Of a stretch of 64,000 bases of DNA, positions 25,454 through 32,215 are shown one piece after another. The stretch spans positions 2,110,501-2,174,500 of the forward strand of contig NZ_CP038267.1 of NCBI RefSeq assembly GCF_004564375.1. Direction: 5' to 3'. Every line of letters begins with the position of its first letter. The first letter of the stretch is position 1. The stretch is from Nocardioides euryhalodurans. Its GTDB lineage: Bacteria > Actinomycetota > Actinomycetes > Propionibacteriales > Nocardioidaceae. Made by a program: the position numbers and the translations under genes. A model generated the notes under the pieces. It saw nothing but the letters and a program-made list of their open reading frames with translations. It was not told where the DNA came from and did no database searches.

Positions 25454-26100
25454 CCGCCACACTCGGTCTGTCCCGGGTCGGTGTAGCAGGTACCGCACGC
25501 TGTGTGGCCGTAGTCCGAGTAGCACGGCACGCACTGAGTCTCACAGGTCTCACAGGTAGCGCAGGTTGCGGTGCAGTCGTCGCTGCCGCCCCGAGGACCA
25601 CCACCATCCGGACATCGTCCCCCGCCTGGCCCGATGAAGGTCTTGCACAGGAAGGGGTCGCAGGTGTGCCCGCACGGGAAGTCGGTGTCGTCCTCGGCCT
25701 TGGTGCACTCGTTGGGTCCCGAAGAGGCATAGCCCACCGACGCGAAGCGCGTGCGAGCGCCGAGCCGGATGTCGAGGTCGAACTCGTCGATGTCCCCAGC
25801 CAGGCGCGAGTGCGTGATGTCCACGTTGGCGTCGCTGGGCAACTCGATGTGGGTGGACTTCTCGCCGACGAACGGCCCCCGTTCCTCGGGGATCTCCTTG
25901 GTCACGAGGACGTCCCCGACGCGGAACTCGGCGTAGATGCTCAAGTCGCGCGTGAGGTACAGCCGCGCGAACCCGGGACGGTCGCTGTCGCCCCACAGCC
26001 CGTCGAGCGAACGGGTCCGGATCGCCGGCTCGCCCGGATCGGGACGGAGGTGTCCGACCCGCGGGTCCTGTCGCTTCTCGTTCGCGTCCTGATCGCTCAT
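25429..26100 (-). CDS. Putative giant class I lanthipeptide precursor, FxLD-type leader
   Basis: 223 residues, first gene of the operon; ATG 26100 behind GGGGGAAG. Residues 1-30 are charged. Residues 31-100 look like a small folded beta domain (PGFARLYLTRDLSIYAEF, then DVLVTKEIP and HIELPSDANVD). FDLD at 107-110 (context DEFDLDIRLG) matches the FNLD/FxLD recognition box of class I leaders. From 131 to 223 come all 15 Cys (132,143,147,152,163,176,180,183,186,190,193,202,205,214,217) and 15 Ser/Thr, with FPCGHTCDPFLCKT resembling known FxLD-group cores. Inferred substrate of LanB/LanC. Much longer than usual precursors (50-80). Five CxxC pairs also allow a metal-binding or disulfide protein. 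Confidence 0.78.
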   Translation of the reverse strand: MSDQDANEKRQDPRVGHLRPDPGEPAIRTRSLDGLWGDSDRPGFARLYLTRDLSIYAEFRVGDVLVTKEIPEERGPFVGEKSTHIELPSDANVDITHSRLAGDIDEFDLDIRLGARTRFASVGYASSGPNECTKAEDDTDFPCGHTCDPFLCKTFIGPGGGRCPDGGGPRGGSDDCTATCATCETCETQCVPCYSDYGHTACGTCYTDPGQTECGGCNRYRRR

Positions 26101-26138
26101 GACTTCCCCCGGGGCGGTGCTGCGCTGCCCCTCATTGG

Positions 26139-26168
26139 AAGGTAGCGACCGCCTGCAGGATGCGTCAA
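26139..26168 (-). promoter_or_regulatory. Promoter of lanthipeptide operon
   Basis: Minus-strand -35 TTGACG (26163-26168) and -10 TACCTT (26139-26144), 18-bp spacing. Start site would fall near 26132, leaving a leader of about 30 nt to the precursor ATG. Confidence 0.55.
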
Positions 26169-26455
26169 CAGTGCCCGATCCGCTCGCGGCACGCCCGCAG
26201 CGCCGGTCCGCAACCGCTGCCGGCTCCCCATCCTGATCGCCCTGTCCTGCCCACCGCCGACACCCTCGTGCCGCCGGAGGCCCAACCGGTGATGGCAGCG
26301 TCCGTGGGCGCCCCCATCGTTGAGATCGCTGCGGACCACGAGATCTTCCGTGAGCAGCCCGCGCTGCTGGCCGCCTCCCACTGACCTCCGGCGTCAGCGC
26401 CCTTCCAACCGGTGACCGTCCCCCGTCGGCGGCGCCGACGCCGCACGGAAGCCGG
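26169..26455. other. Gene-free stretch upstream of lanthipeptide operon
   Basis: About 290 bases between the operon promoter and the tRNA terminator. Short frames exist on both strands but have arbitrary starts, no ribosome binding site and arginine/serine-rich products. I see no gene, repeat or RNA here. Confidence 0.5.
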
Positions 26456-26460
26456 AACGC

Positions 26461-26489
26461 CCCCGATCTGCATCACTGCAGGTCAGGGG
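26461..26489 (-). terminator. Terminator of tRNA-Thr
   Basis: CCCCGATCTGCA (26461-26472) pairs with TGCAGGTC and GGGG (26477-26489, one bulged A) around a TCAC loop, starting 11 nt beyond the tRNA 3' end on the minus strand. Confidence 0.6.
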
Positions 26490-26499
26490 CCGGACATGG

Positions 26500-26572
26500 A
26501 GCCGCCTGTCGGAATCGAACCGACGACCTATTCATTACGAGTGAATCGCTCTACCGACTGAGCTAAGGCGGC
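26500..26572 (-). tRNA. tRNA-Thr (anticodon CGT)
   Basis: 73-nt cloverleaf on the minus strand. Acceptor GCCGCCT pairs with AGGCGGC; D-arm GCTC/GAGC with AGTCGGTA loop; anticodon stem ATTCA/TGAAT around CTCGTAA; T-arm GTCGG-TTCGAAT-CCGAC. The discriminator is T, and CCA is not encoded. Decodes ACG threonine codons. Confidence 0.97.
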
Positions 26573-26662
26573 GCGCTGCCCGGGTCGGAGCCCGGGCAAC
26601 GCGGGTGAGTATACGGAGCCGCGCGCTCGTCGGCGAAACCGAGGGACGTCGTCCCCCCGACC

Positions 26663-26842
26663 TCAGGCGACGAGGGTGGCGCGCGGCTGCTGGGCCGCCC
26701 GGCCGGTGAGGAGCGACTGCTCGCTCCCGCACCAGCAGGTGAACGTCACGTCGATGCCACGGTGGGTGTTGTCGAGCCGGGTGACCTGGCTCGGGAGGAT
26801 CAGCTGGCGGCGGTTGCAGGCGGTGCAGTGGTGAGTGAACAC
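26663..26842 (-). CDS. Small zinc-ribbon-like protein
   Basis: 59 residues from GTG 26842, GGGGAGG 4-5 nt upstream. Begins VFTHHCTACNRRQLI and continues to FTCWCGSEQSLL, giving CxxC (Cys 6/9) and CxC (Cys 34/36) pairs plus His 4/5, a likely single zinc site. Basic/Gln-rich end. The codons show actinobacterial third-position GC. Similar small proteins occur widely in this group without known function. It is too short and lacks ATG, so easily missed. Confidence 0.7.
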   Translation of the reverse strand: MFTHHCTACNRRQLILPSQVTRLDNTHRGIDVTFTCWCGSEQSLLTGRAAQQPRATLVA

Positions 26843-26896
26843 GGGTCCTCCCCTGGAAGTCTCGATCGTCGGATGACTCCATTCTGGAGCCAGTCA

Positions 26897-26913
26897 AGGC
26901 ATAGGGGTAGCCT
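26897..26913. promoter_or_regulatory. Possible LysR autoregulatory site
   Basis: AGGC-N9-GCCT inverted repeat 34 bp upstream of the LysR ATG, with the shape of the dyad (T-N11-A class) bound by LysR regulators at their own promoter. Confidence 0.3.
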
Positions 26914-26946
26914 GTCTTTGCTGCAGGATCCCAAGGAGATGCCTAT

Positions 26947-27873
26947 ATGTTCTCGTTGCACCAGCTGCGCTGCTTCCTGACGACGTACGAGCACGGCTCG
27001 TTGACCGCGGCCGCCGCGGAGCTCGGCTACGCCCAGCCCTCGGTCTCCGAGCAGATCCGGGCCCTGGAGAAGTCGATCGGCGCCCAGCTCTTCCGCAGGG
27101 TCGGCCGCGGCGTGGTGCCGACCACCGTCGCCGACACGCTCCGGCCGCACGCCGAGCGGACGCTCGCCGCCGCGGAGGAGGCCCGCCGCGCCGCCCGGAG
27201 CGTGATGGCCCTCGAGACCGGCACCATCCGTTTCGGCATGTTCGGGACCGCCCGGCTGTACGCCGGCGCGGGCCTGGTCGCCGACGTGCTCCGGCAGTAC
27301 CCGGGCGTCCGGGTCGAGCTGATCGGCCAGAACTCCTCCGACGTGCAGGACGAGCTGCGCCGCGGCCGGCTCGAGGCGGCCATGATCGCGGTGCCGCAGG
27401 TGTCGAGCGAGGGAATGGCCGTCACCCCGGTGGCGCGCGACGAGCTGGTCTACATCAGCGCCGACCCCACCCGGCTCGAGACGCCGGTCACCCCGCAACG
27501 GTTGGCTGCTGCGTCTCTGGTCATGCCCGAGACCACGTGGCGCGCCGACGACTCGACGCGGATCATCCTGCGTCAGATGCTCCACGAGACCGGCCGCAAC
27601 CCGCAGACCCGGATCGAGGTGGAGGACGTCGAGACCGCGGTCGAGCTGGTCGGGATGGGGATGGCCGACTCGGTGATCCCACGGGGTGCCGCCGAGCAGC
27701 TGCTCCCCCGGCTGGCGCCCACCGCCGGGCTGGTCGCCCTGCGCCCCCGCCAGTTCGACACCCTGGCGATCGTGCACCGCGCCGGAGCAACCCTCTCCCC
27801 CGCGGCCACCCTGATGATCGACCTCGCGACCCGGCGGATCCAGTCGATCGCCGAGCCGATCAACCCACGCTGA
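26947..27873 (+). CDS. LysR-family transcriptional regulator
   Basis: 308 residues. The winged helix is near-consensus for LysR: LHQLRCFLTTYEHGSLTAAA ... LGYAQPSVSEQIRALEKSIG (about 4-45). The substrate domain (about 90-300) has the FGMFGTARLYAG start and EDVETAVELVGMGMADSVIP near the end. ATG 26947 has AAGGAG 9 nt upstream. CbbR/CysB-like lengths; the controlled genes are not evident, since the divergent neighbour is only the small zinc-ribbon gene. Confidence 0.92.
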   Translation: MFSLHQLRCFLTTYEHGSLTAAAAELGYAQPSVSEQIRALEKSIGAQLFRRVGRGVVPTTVADTLRPHAERTLAAAEEARRAARSVMALETGTIRFGMFGTARLYAGAGLVADVLRQYPGVRVELIGQNSSDVQDELRRGRLEAAMIAVPQVSSEGMAVTPVARDELVYISADPTRLETPVTPQRLAAASLVMPETTWRADDSTRIILRQMLHETGRNPQTRIEVEDVETAVELVGMGMADSVIPRGAAEQLLPRLAPTAGLVALRPRQFDTLAIVHRAGATLSPAATLMIDLATRRIQSIAEPINPR

Positions 27874-27927
27874 CCGGGGGTGCCCGGTGGGCGACCCCGC
27901 GGCGTACTGAACTGCCCGCTCAGCGGG
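27873..27927. terminator. Two short hairpins after LysR gene
   Basis: ACCGGG-GGTG-CCCGGT (27873-27888) begins at the LysR stop, and CCCGC-TCA-GCGGG (27915-27927) follows. Together they likely terminate both converging genes. Confidence 0.45.
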
Positions 27928-27951
27928 TCCTGGGTGGCTTCAACTGCCCGG

Positions 27952-29499
27952 TCAGCAGGACAGGCCGTCCTCGGGGACGGTGCCGTCGACCAGGTAGAAC
28001 TCCACGACCTGGTCCACGCACGCGTTGTCGGAGTTGTAGCCGGTGTGACCGTCACCGTCACGGCTGACCAGGACCCCGGACTCGAGCTGGTCGGCCAGCG
28101 CCTCGGCCCAGGCGTAGGGGGTGGCGGGGTCACGGGTCGTCCCGATCACCAGGATCGGCGCCGCCCCCGCGCCGTCGATGTCGAGCGGCTCCTCGGTCGT
28201 CTCCGCGACCTGCCCGGAGCACCCCACCAGCCCCCACGCGAAGACGTCGCCGAAGGTGGGCGAGACCTCCTGGAAGGCGGGCAGCTCGGCATCGACCTCG
28301 TCGGCGGAGATGGCGTACGGGTCGTCGAGGCAGTTGATCGCGATCATCGCCTCGCTGCTGTTGTCGGTGAAGCCGTCGGGGCCGCGGGAGGAGTAGAGGT
28401 CGGCAAGCTGCAGGAGCCCGGTCCCGTCACCGCCGAGGCCCGCCCGGAGGGCACTGCTCAGGATCGGCCAGTAGTCGCGGACGTAGAGGGGCGCGACGAT
28501 GCCGTAGAAGGCGTTGCCGACCGCGAGCTCGCGGTCCCCCGCCGTCGGCAGCGGCGAGGCCTCCACCTCGTCGAGGAAGTCCTGGATCCGCTGCAGCCCC
28601 TCGTCGACGGAGTCGCCGAGGAAGCACGAGTCGACGGTCTCGACGCAGTTGCCGACGTACGCGCGCAGCGCGGTCTCGAAGCCCCCGGCCTGGCCCAGGC
28701 TCAGCTCCCGCGAGGGGAGCGAGACGTCGACCGCGCCGTCGAGCACGAAGTGGCCGACCTGCGAGGGGAAGAGCTCGGCGTAGGTGGCGCCGAGCTTGGT
28801 GCCGTAGGAGGCTCCGAAGTAGTCGAGGCGGCGGTGGCCGAGCGCCGAGCGCAGCACGTCCATGTCGCGGGCGGCCTCGATCGTCGACACGTGGGCGGCC
28901 AGGGCGGCGTCGTCGTCGACGCATCCCCGACCGAAGGCCTCGACCAGGTCGACGAACGTCTCCTCCTCCGCCGGGTCGTCGGGCGAGGGATCGGCGGCGA
29001 GGTAGGTGTCGAGCTGCTCGTCGGAGACGCAGTCGACGGGCGAGCTGGCCCCCGTCCCGCGAGGGTCGAAGCCCACGATGTCGAAGGCGTCGAGGAGGGG
29101 CTGCCGGAACGCCCGGGTGCCTGCGGCGGCGTACGTGGTGCCGGGTGCGCCCGGGCCTCCCGGGTTGACGACCAGCGACCCCTGCCGCTCCCCCTGCGCG
29201 GGGACGCGCAGCACGGCGAGCTCGAGGGTGCGACCGCGCGGCCTGTCGTAGTCGAGCGGCACCGTCAGCCGGGCGCACTCGTGGTCGCCGCAGGGGGACC
29301 AGTCGAGCCGCTGCCCGTAGTACTCCCCCAGGTTGCGACTGGGCGCCTTCGCGGACCCGGGCTCGGGGACCGCCGCCCGGGTGGGCCGGTCGGCGTCGGG
29401 GTCCGCGCCGCCGGAGCCGCCGAAGATCGTCCCGACCGCGATCCCCACGCCGGCCCCCACGAGCGCGATCACGAGGACCACGGCGACCAGCCGCCTCAC
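27952..29499 (-). CDS. Exported or membrane-anchored TAP-like alpha/beta hydrolase (tripeptidyl aminopeptidase family)
   Basis: 515 residues from GTG 29499, which overlaps the holB stop (GTGA). N-terminal membrane helix/signal VVLVIALVGAGVGIAVGTIF, low-complexity spacer, then the SlpD/E-type hydrolase: oxyanion NPGGPGAPG, nucleophile FGASYGTKLG, acid in TTRDPATPYAW and His in DGDGHTGY, plus paired Cys (CSGQ, CLDDPY, NCVETVDSC) for extracellular disulfides. Family members release N-terminal tripeptides or act as proteases at the cell surface. Mycobacterial homologues (CaeA/Hip1 type) share this layout. Longer upstream reading is antisense-like overlap with holB and is rejected. Confidence 0.88.
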   Translation of the reverse strand: MRRLVAVVLVIALVGAGVGIAVGTIFGGSGGADPDADRPTRAAVPEPGSAKAPSRNLGEYYGQRLDWSPCGDHECARLTVPLDYDRPRGRTLELAVLRVPAQGERQGSLVVNPGGPGAPGTTYAAAGTRAFRQPLLDAFDIVGFDPRGTGASSPVDCVSDEQLDTYLAADPSPDDPAEEETFVDLVEAFGRGCVDDDAALAAHVSTIEAARDMDVLRSALGHRRLDYFGASYGTKLGATYAELFPSQVGHFVLDGAVDVSLPSRELSLGQAGGFETALRAYVGNCVETVDSCFLGDSVDEGLQRIQDFLDEVEASPLPTAGDRELAVGNAFYGIVAPLYVRDYWPILSSALRAGLGGDGTGLLQLADLYSSRGPDGFTDNSSEAMIAINCLDDPYAISADEVDAELPAFQEVSPTFGDVFAWGLVGCSGQVAETTEEPLDIDGAGAAPILVIGTTRDPATPYAWAEALADQLESGVLVSRDGDGHTGYNSDNACVDQVVEFYLVDGTVPEDGLSC

Positions 29500-30662
29500 C
29501 GTCGCGCCCCGTCGGGCAGCCGCAGGGCCACCATCATCGACTCCAGCGCCAGCAGCACGGGCACGTTGAACTCGAGCATCTGCTCGCGGGCCTCGAAGAT
29601 CCAGCCGATGCGACGCAGGTTGAGCTCGGCGCTCGACGACGCGGCCAGCTGTGCGATCTCGGCCCGCCGGCCCTCGTTTACCAGCTCGCCGGGAGCGCCG
29701 GCGGCGATCGCGATCGCGTCGCGGTAGACCGAGACCAGGTCCATCAGGCTCCGGTCGACCACGTCGAGGTGGCGACGCTTGGCGCGGGTCTTCTGGCTCT
29801 TCTCCATGGCCGAGAGTGCCGGGGCGTACTCGCGCGGACGGCGGCCGCGCTCGACCACGCCGTAGGCCTCCGCGAGGTCGCGACGCTCCCGCGCGTCGAG
29901 CGCGTCGGTGATCGCCTCGGCCTCGGCCTTGGCCGTCTCGGTGAGCTCGGTGGCCGCCCGCATGCAGGCACCGAGCGAGGTGAGCGAGGCCGGGATGGCG
30001 ACCACGGTCTCGCGGCGGGTCCGTACGTCCTCGTCCCGGGCGAGCGCCCGGGCGCGCCCGATGTGGCCCTGGCTGGCGCGAGCGGCGTACGCCGCCAGCT
30101 CGGTGTCGACGCCGTCGACCCGGACCAGGAAGTCGGCCACGTCTCGGGGGGTCGGCGTGGTCAGCGAGACCAGCCTGCTGCGGGACCGGATCGTCGGCAG
30201 CACGTCCTCGACGGTGGGCGCGCACAGCATCCACACGGTCCGGTCGGTGGGTTCCTCGATCGCCTTGAGCAGGGCGTTGCAGGCCTGCTCGGTCAACCGG
30301 TCGGCGTCCTCGACGACCATGATCTGCCAGCGCCTGCCCACCGGCGCGAGCGCGGAGCGACGCACCAGGTCACGGACCTCGTCGACCCCGATCGAGAGCT
30401 TCTCGGTGCGCACCATGGTGACGTCGGCGTGGGAGCCCTTGAGCACCGTGCGGCACTCGTGGCAGCTCCCGCAGCCACCGTCCTCGCACTGGAGCGCGGC
30501 CGCGAACGCGACCGCCGCGTTGGAGCGCCCGGAGCCCGGTGGACCGGTGAAGAGCCAGGCGTGGGACATGCCGCGCCCGGCGACGGCCGTCCGCAGCGCC
30601 TCGACGACCCGGTGCTGCCCGACGAGGTCGTCCCACACCGTGGCCGTCGCCGTGGTGGTCAT
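29496..30662 (-). CDS. holB: DNA polymerase III delta' subunit
   Basis: 388 residues. AAA+ clamp-loader core: WDDLVGQHRVVEAL, Walker A-like GPPGSGRS, zinc module with Cys at CEDGGCGSCHEC, Walker B-like VVEDADRL, and sensor region NALLKAIEEP with the SRC-like position reading RSRSR. Part of the sliding-clamp loader that places DnaN on primed DNA. ATG overlaps the tmk stop (ATGA). Confidence 0.93.
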   Translation of the reverse strand: MTTTATATVWDDLVGQHRVVEALRTAVAGRGMSHAWLFTGPPGSGRSNAAVAFAAALQCEDGGCGSCHECRTVLKGSHADVTMVRTEKLSIGVDEVRDLVRRSALAPVGRRWQIMVVEDADRLTEQACNALLKAIEEPTDRTVWMLCAPTVEDVLPTIRSRSRLVSLTTPTPRDVADFLVRVDGVDTELAAYAARASQGHIGRARALARDEDVRTRRETVVAIPASLTSLGACMRAATELTETAKAEAEAITDALDARERRDLAEAYGVVERGRRPREYAPALSAMEKSQKTRAKRRHLDVVDRSLMDLVSVYRDAIAIAAGAPGELVNEGRRAEIAQLAASSSAELNLRRIGWIFEAREQMLEFNVPVLLALESMMVALRLPDGARR

Positions 30663-31303
30663 CGGGCCGCCTGCCCGAGCAGCGGGGCGACGCGCTCGCG
30701 CACCGCGGCGGCGATCTCGTCGACGGGGAGGCGGGCGTCGAGCACGAGGTAGTGGTCGTGGTCGGCGGCAGCGAACCCGAGGAAGGCCTGCCGCGCGCGC
30801 TCGTGGAAGTCGACGGACTCCGCCTCGATCCGGTCCCGACCCTCGAAGCGACCCAGGCCCTGCTCGGGAGCCACGTCGAGGACGACCGTCAGGTGGGGAC
30901 GCAGGTCGCCGGTCGCCCAGCGCTGCAGCGAGGTCACCTCGCCGACGTCGAGCACCCGGCCGGCGCCCTGGTAGGCGAGCGAGGAGTCGACGTAACGGTC
31001 GGTGATGACGACCTCGCCGCGGCGCAGGGCGGGCAGCACGAGGGTGTCGACGTGCTCGGCCTTGTCGGCGGCGTAGAGGAGGGCCTCGGTGCGGGGGGAC
31101 AGGTCGCCGGTCGCGGGGTCGAGCACGATCCCGCGGAGCTGCTTGCCGACCGGGGTGTCGCCGGGTTCGAAGGTCAGCCGGACCGCACAGCCCTGCTCCT
31201 GCAGCCAGGCCGCCAGCAGCCGGGACTGCGTGGACTTGCCGGCGCCCTCGCCGCCCTCGAAGCACACGAAGACCCCGGTGTCGGTGAAGGTCCCGTCGGT
31301 CAC
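30659..31303 (-). CDS. tmk: Thymidylate kinase
   Basis: 214 residues. P-loop FEGGEGAGKST (about 16-26), DR-Y motif ITDRYVDSSLAYQG, and lid-region VAPEQGLGRFEGRDRIE identify dTMP kinase (dTMP + ATP to dTDP). The N-terminal 10 residues are an extension over the E. coli enzyme. 9 nt downstream of the aldose epimerase. Confidence 0.96.
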   Translation of the reverse strand: MTDGTFTDTGVFVCFEGGEGAGKSTQSRLLAAWLQEQGCAVRLTFEPGDTPVGKQLRGIVLDPATGDLSPRTEALLYAADKAEHVDTLVLPALRRGEVVITDRYVDSSLAYQGAGRVLDVGEVTSLQRWATGDLRPHLTVVLDVAPEQGLGRFEGRDRIEAESVDFHERARQAFLGFAAADHDHYLVLDARLPVDEIAAAVRERVAPLLGQAAR

Positions 31304-31312
31304 GGGATCACC

Positions 31313-32215
31313 CTACGGGCGGGGCCCGACGGAGATCTCCGAACACCACCGGTAGGTCCCACCGGGCCGCAGCACGGGCGAGGGCCACTCCGGGTGGTGC
31401 GGGGCGTCCGGCAGGTGCTGCGGCTCGAGCGCGACGCCCGCGACCCGGCCGCCGCCGGCGTACACCTGGAGGCCGGGCTGGTCGGTCGCGAGCGAGAGCA
31501 GGAGGCCGCCGCCCTCCAGCTCGGCGACGGTCCGCATCCCCTCTCCGCGGAGCACCCAGCAGTGGTCGAGGCCGGGGTCGACCGGCGTCGGCGCCCGGAG
31601 GTCGTACGCCGAGCCCGCCACCGCGGCCGAGCCCGTGGGCAGGCCGGTGTCGTCGGTCGGAAGGTAGCGGTCGGCGTCGACCCGGAGCAGGTGCCGGTCG
31701 ACCTCGTCGGCCAGCCGGAAGTAGGGGTGGCTGCTGAGGCTCACGACCGTCGGGGCGTCGGTGACCGCCTCGTACGTCGTCCGCAGCGTCGGTCCGGACA
31801 CCTCCCACGCCGCGCGGACCCGGAGGGTGCCGGGGAAGCCCTGGTCGCCGTCCGGGCTGACCAGCTCCAGCACCGCCCGGCACCGGTCGTGCTCGACGAG
31901 CGACCAGCTCCTCCTGTCGAACCCCTCGGGGCCGCCGTGGAGGGTGTGGCCGCGGTCGTTGGTCGGCAGCCGGTGGCTGGCCCCGTCGAGCGGCAGGTCG
32001 CCGTGGCCGATCCGGTTGGCGTACCGCCCGACGCTGGCACCCTGGTAGGCCTCGGAGACCAGGTAGTCGGCGTCGGCGCCGATGCCGACAGTCACCTCGC
32101 GGCGCCGCTCGCCCCAGGGCACGCGCACCGACGTCAGCCGAGCGCCCAGCAGCGCGAGTCCGACCTCGAGCTCGCCCTCGCCACCTCCGAGCCGGAGGGA
32201 CCCGGCCGTGGTCAC
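31313..32215 (-). CDS. Aldose 1-epimerase family protein
   Basis: 300 residues. GalM-fold motifs: QGASVGRYANRIGHG near residue 60-75, TLHGGPEGFD (catalytic/His substrate binder), SLSSHPYFRLAD (second catalytic His), and ALEPQHLPDAPHHPEWPSPV (catalytic Glu with the typical end). Interconverts alpha/beta anomers of galactose, glucose or related sugars in the cytoplasm. The GTG start overlaps the topA stop (GTGA), so an ordinary sugar enzyme sits inside the topA-tmk-holB operon. Confidence 0.93.
   Translation of the reverse strand: MTTAGSLRLGGGEGELEVGLALLGARLTSVRVPWGERRREVTVGIGADADYLVSEAYQGASVGRYANRIGHGDLPLDGASHRLPTNDRGHTLHGGPEGFDRRSWSLVEHDRCRAVLELVSPDGDQGFPGTLRVRAAWEVSGPTLRTTYEAVTDAPTVVSLSSHPYFRLADEVDRHLLRVDADRYLPTDDTGLPTGSAAVAGSAYDLRAPTPVDPGLDHCWVLRGEGMRTVAELEGGGLLLSLATDQPGLQVYAGGGRVAGVALEPQHLPDAPHHPEWPSPVLRPGGTYRWCSEISVGPRP

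Noticed and set aside
26160..26476. Short frames on both strands upstream of the lanthipeptide operon, tested as a second precursor or immunity peptide
   Set aside because: Arbitrary starts, no ribosome binding sites, no Cys/Ser/Thr-rich core or hydrophobic immunity-like helix.
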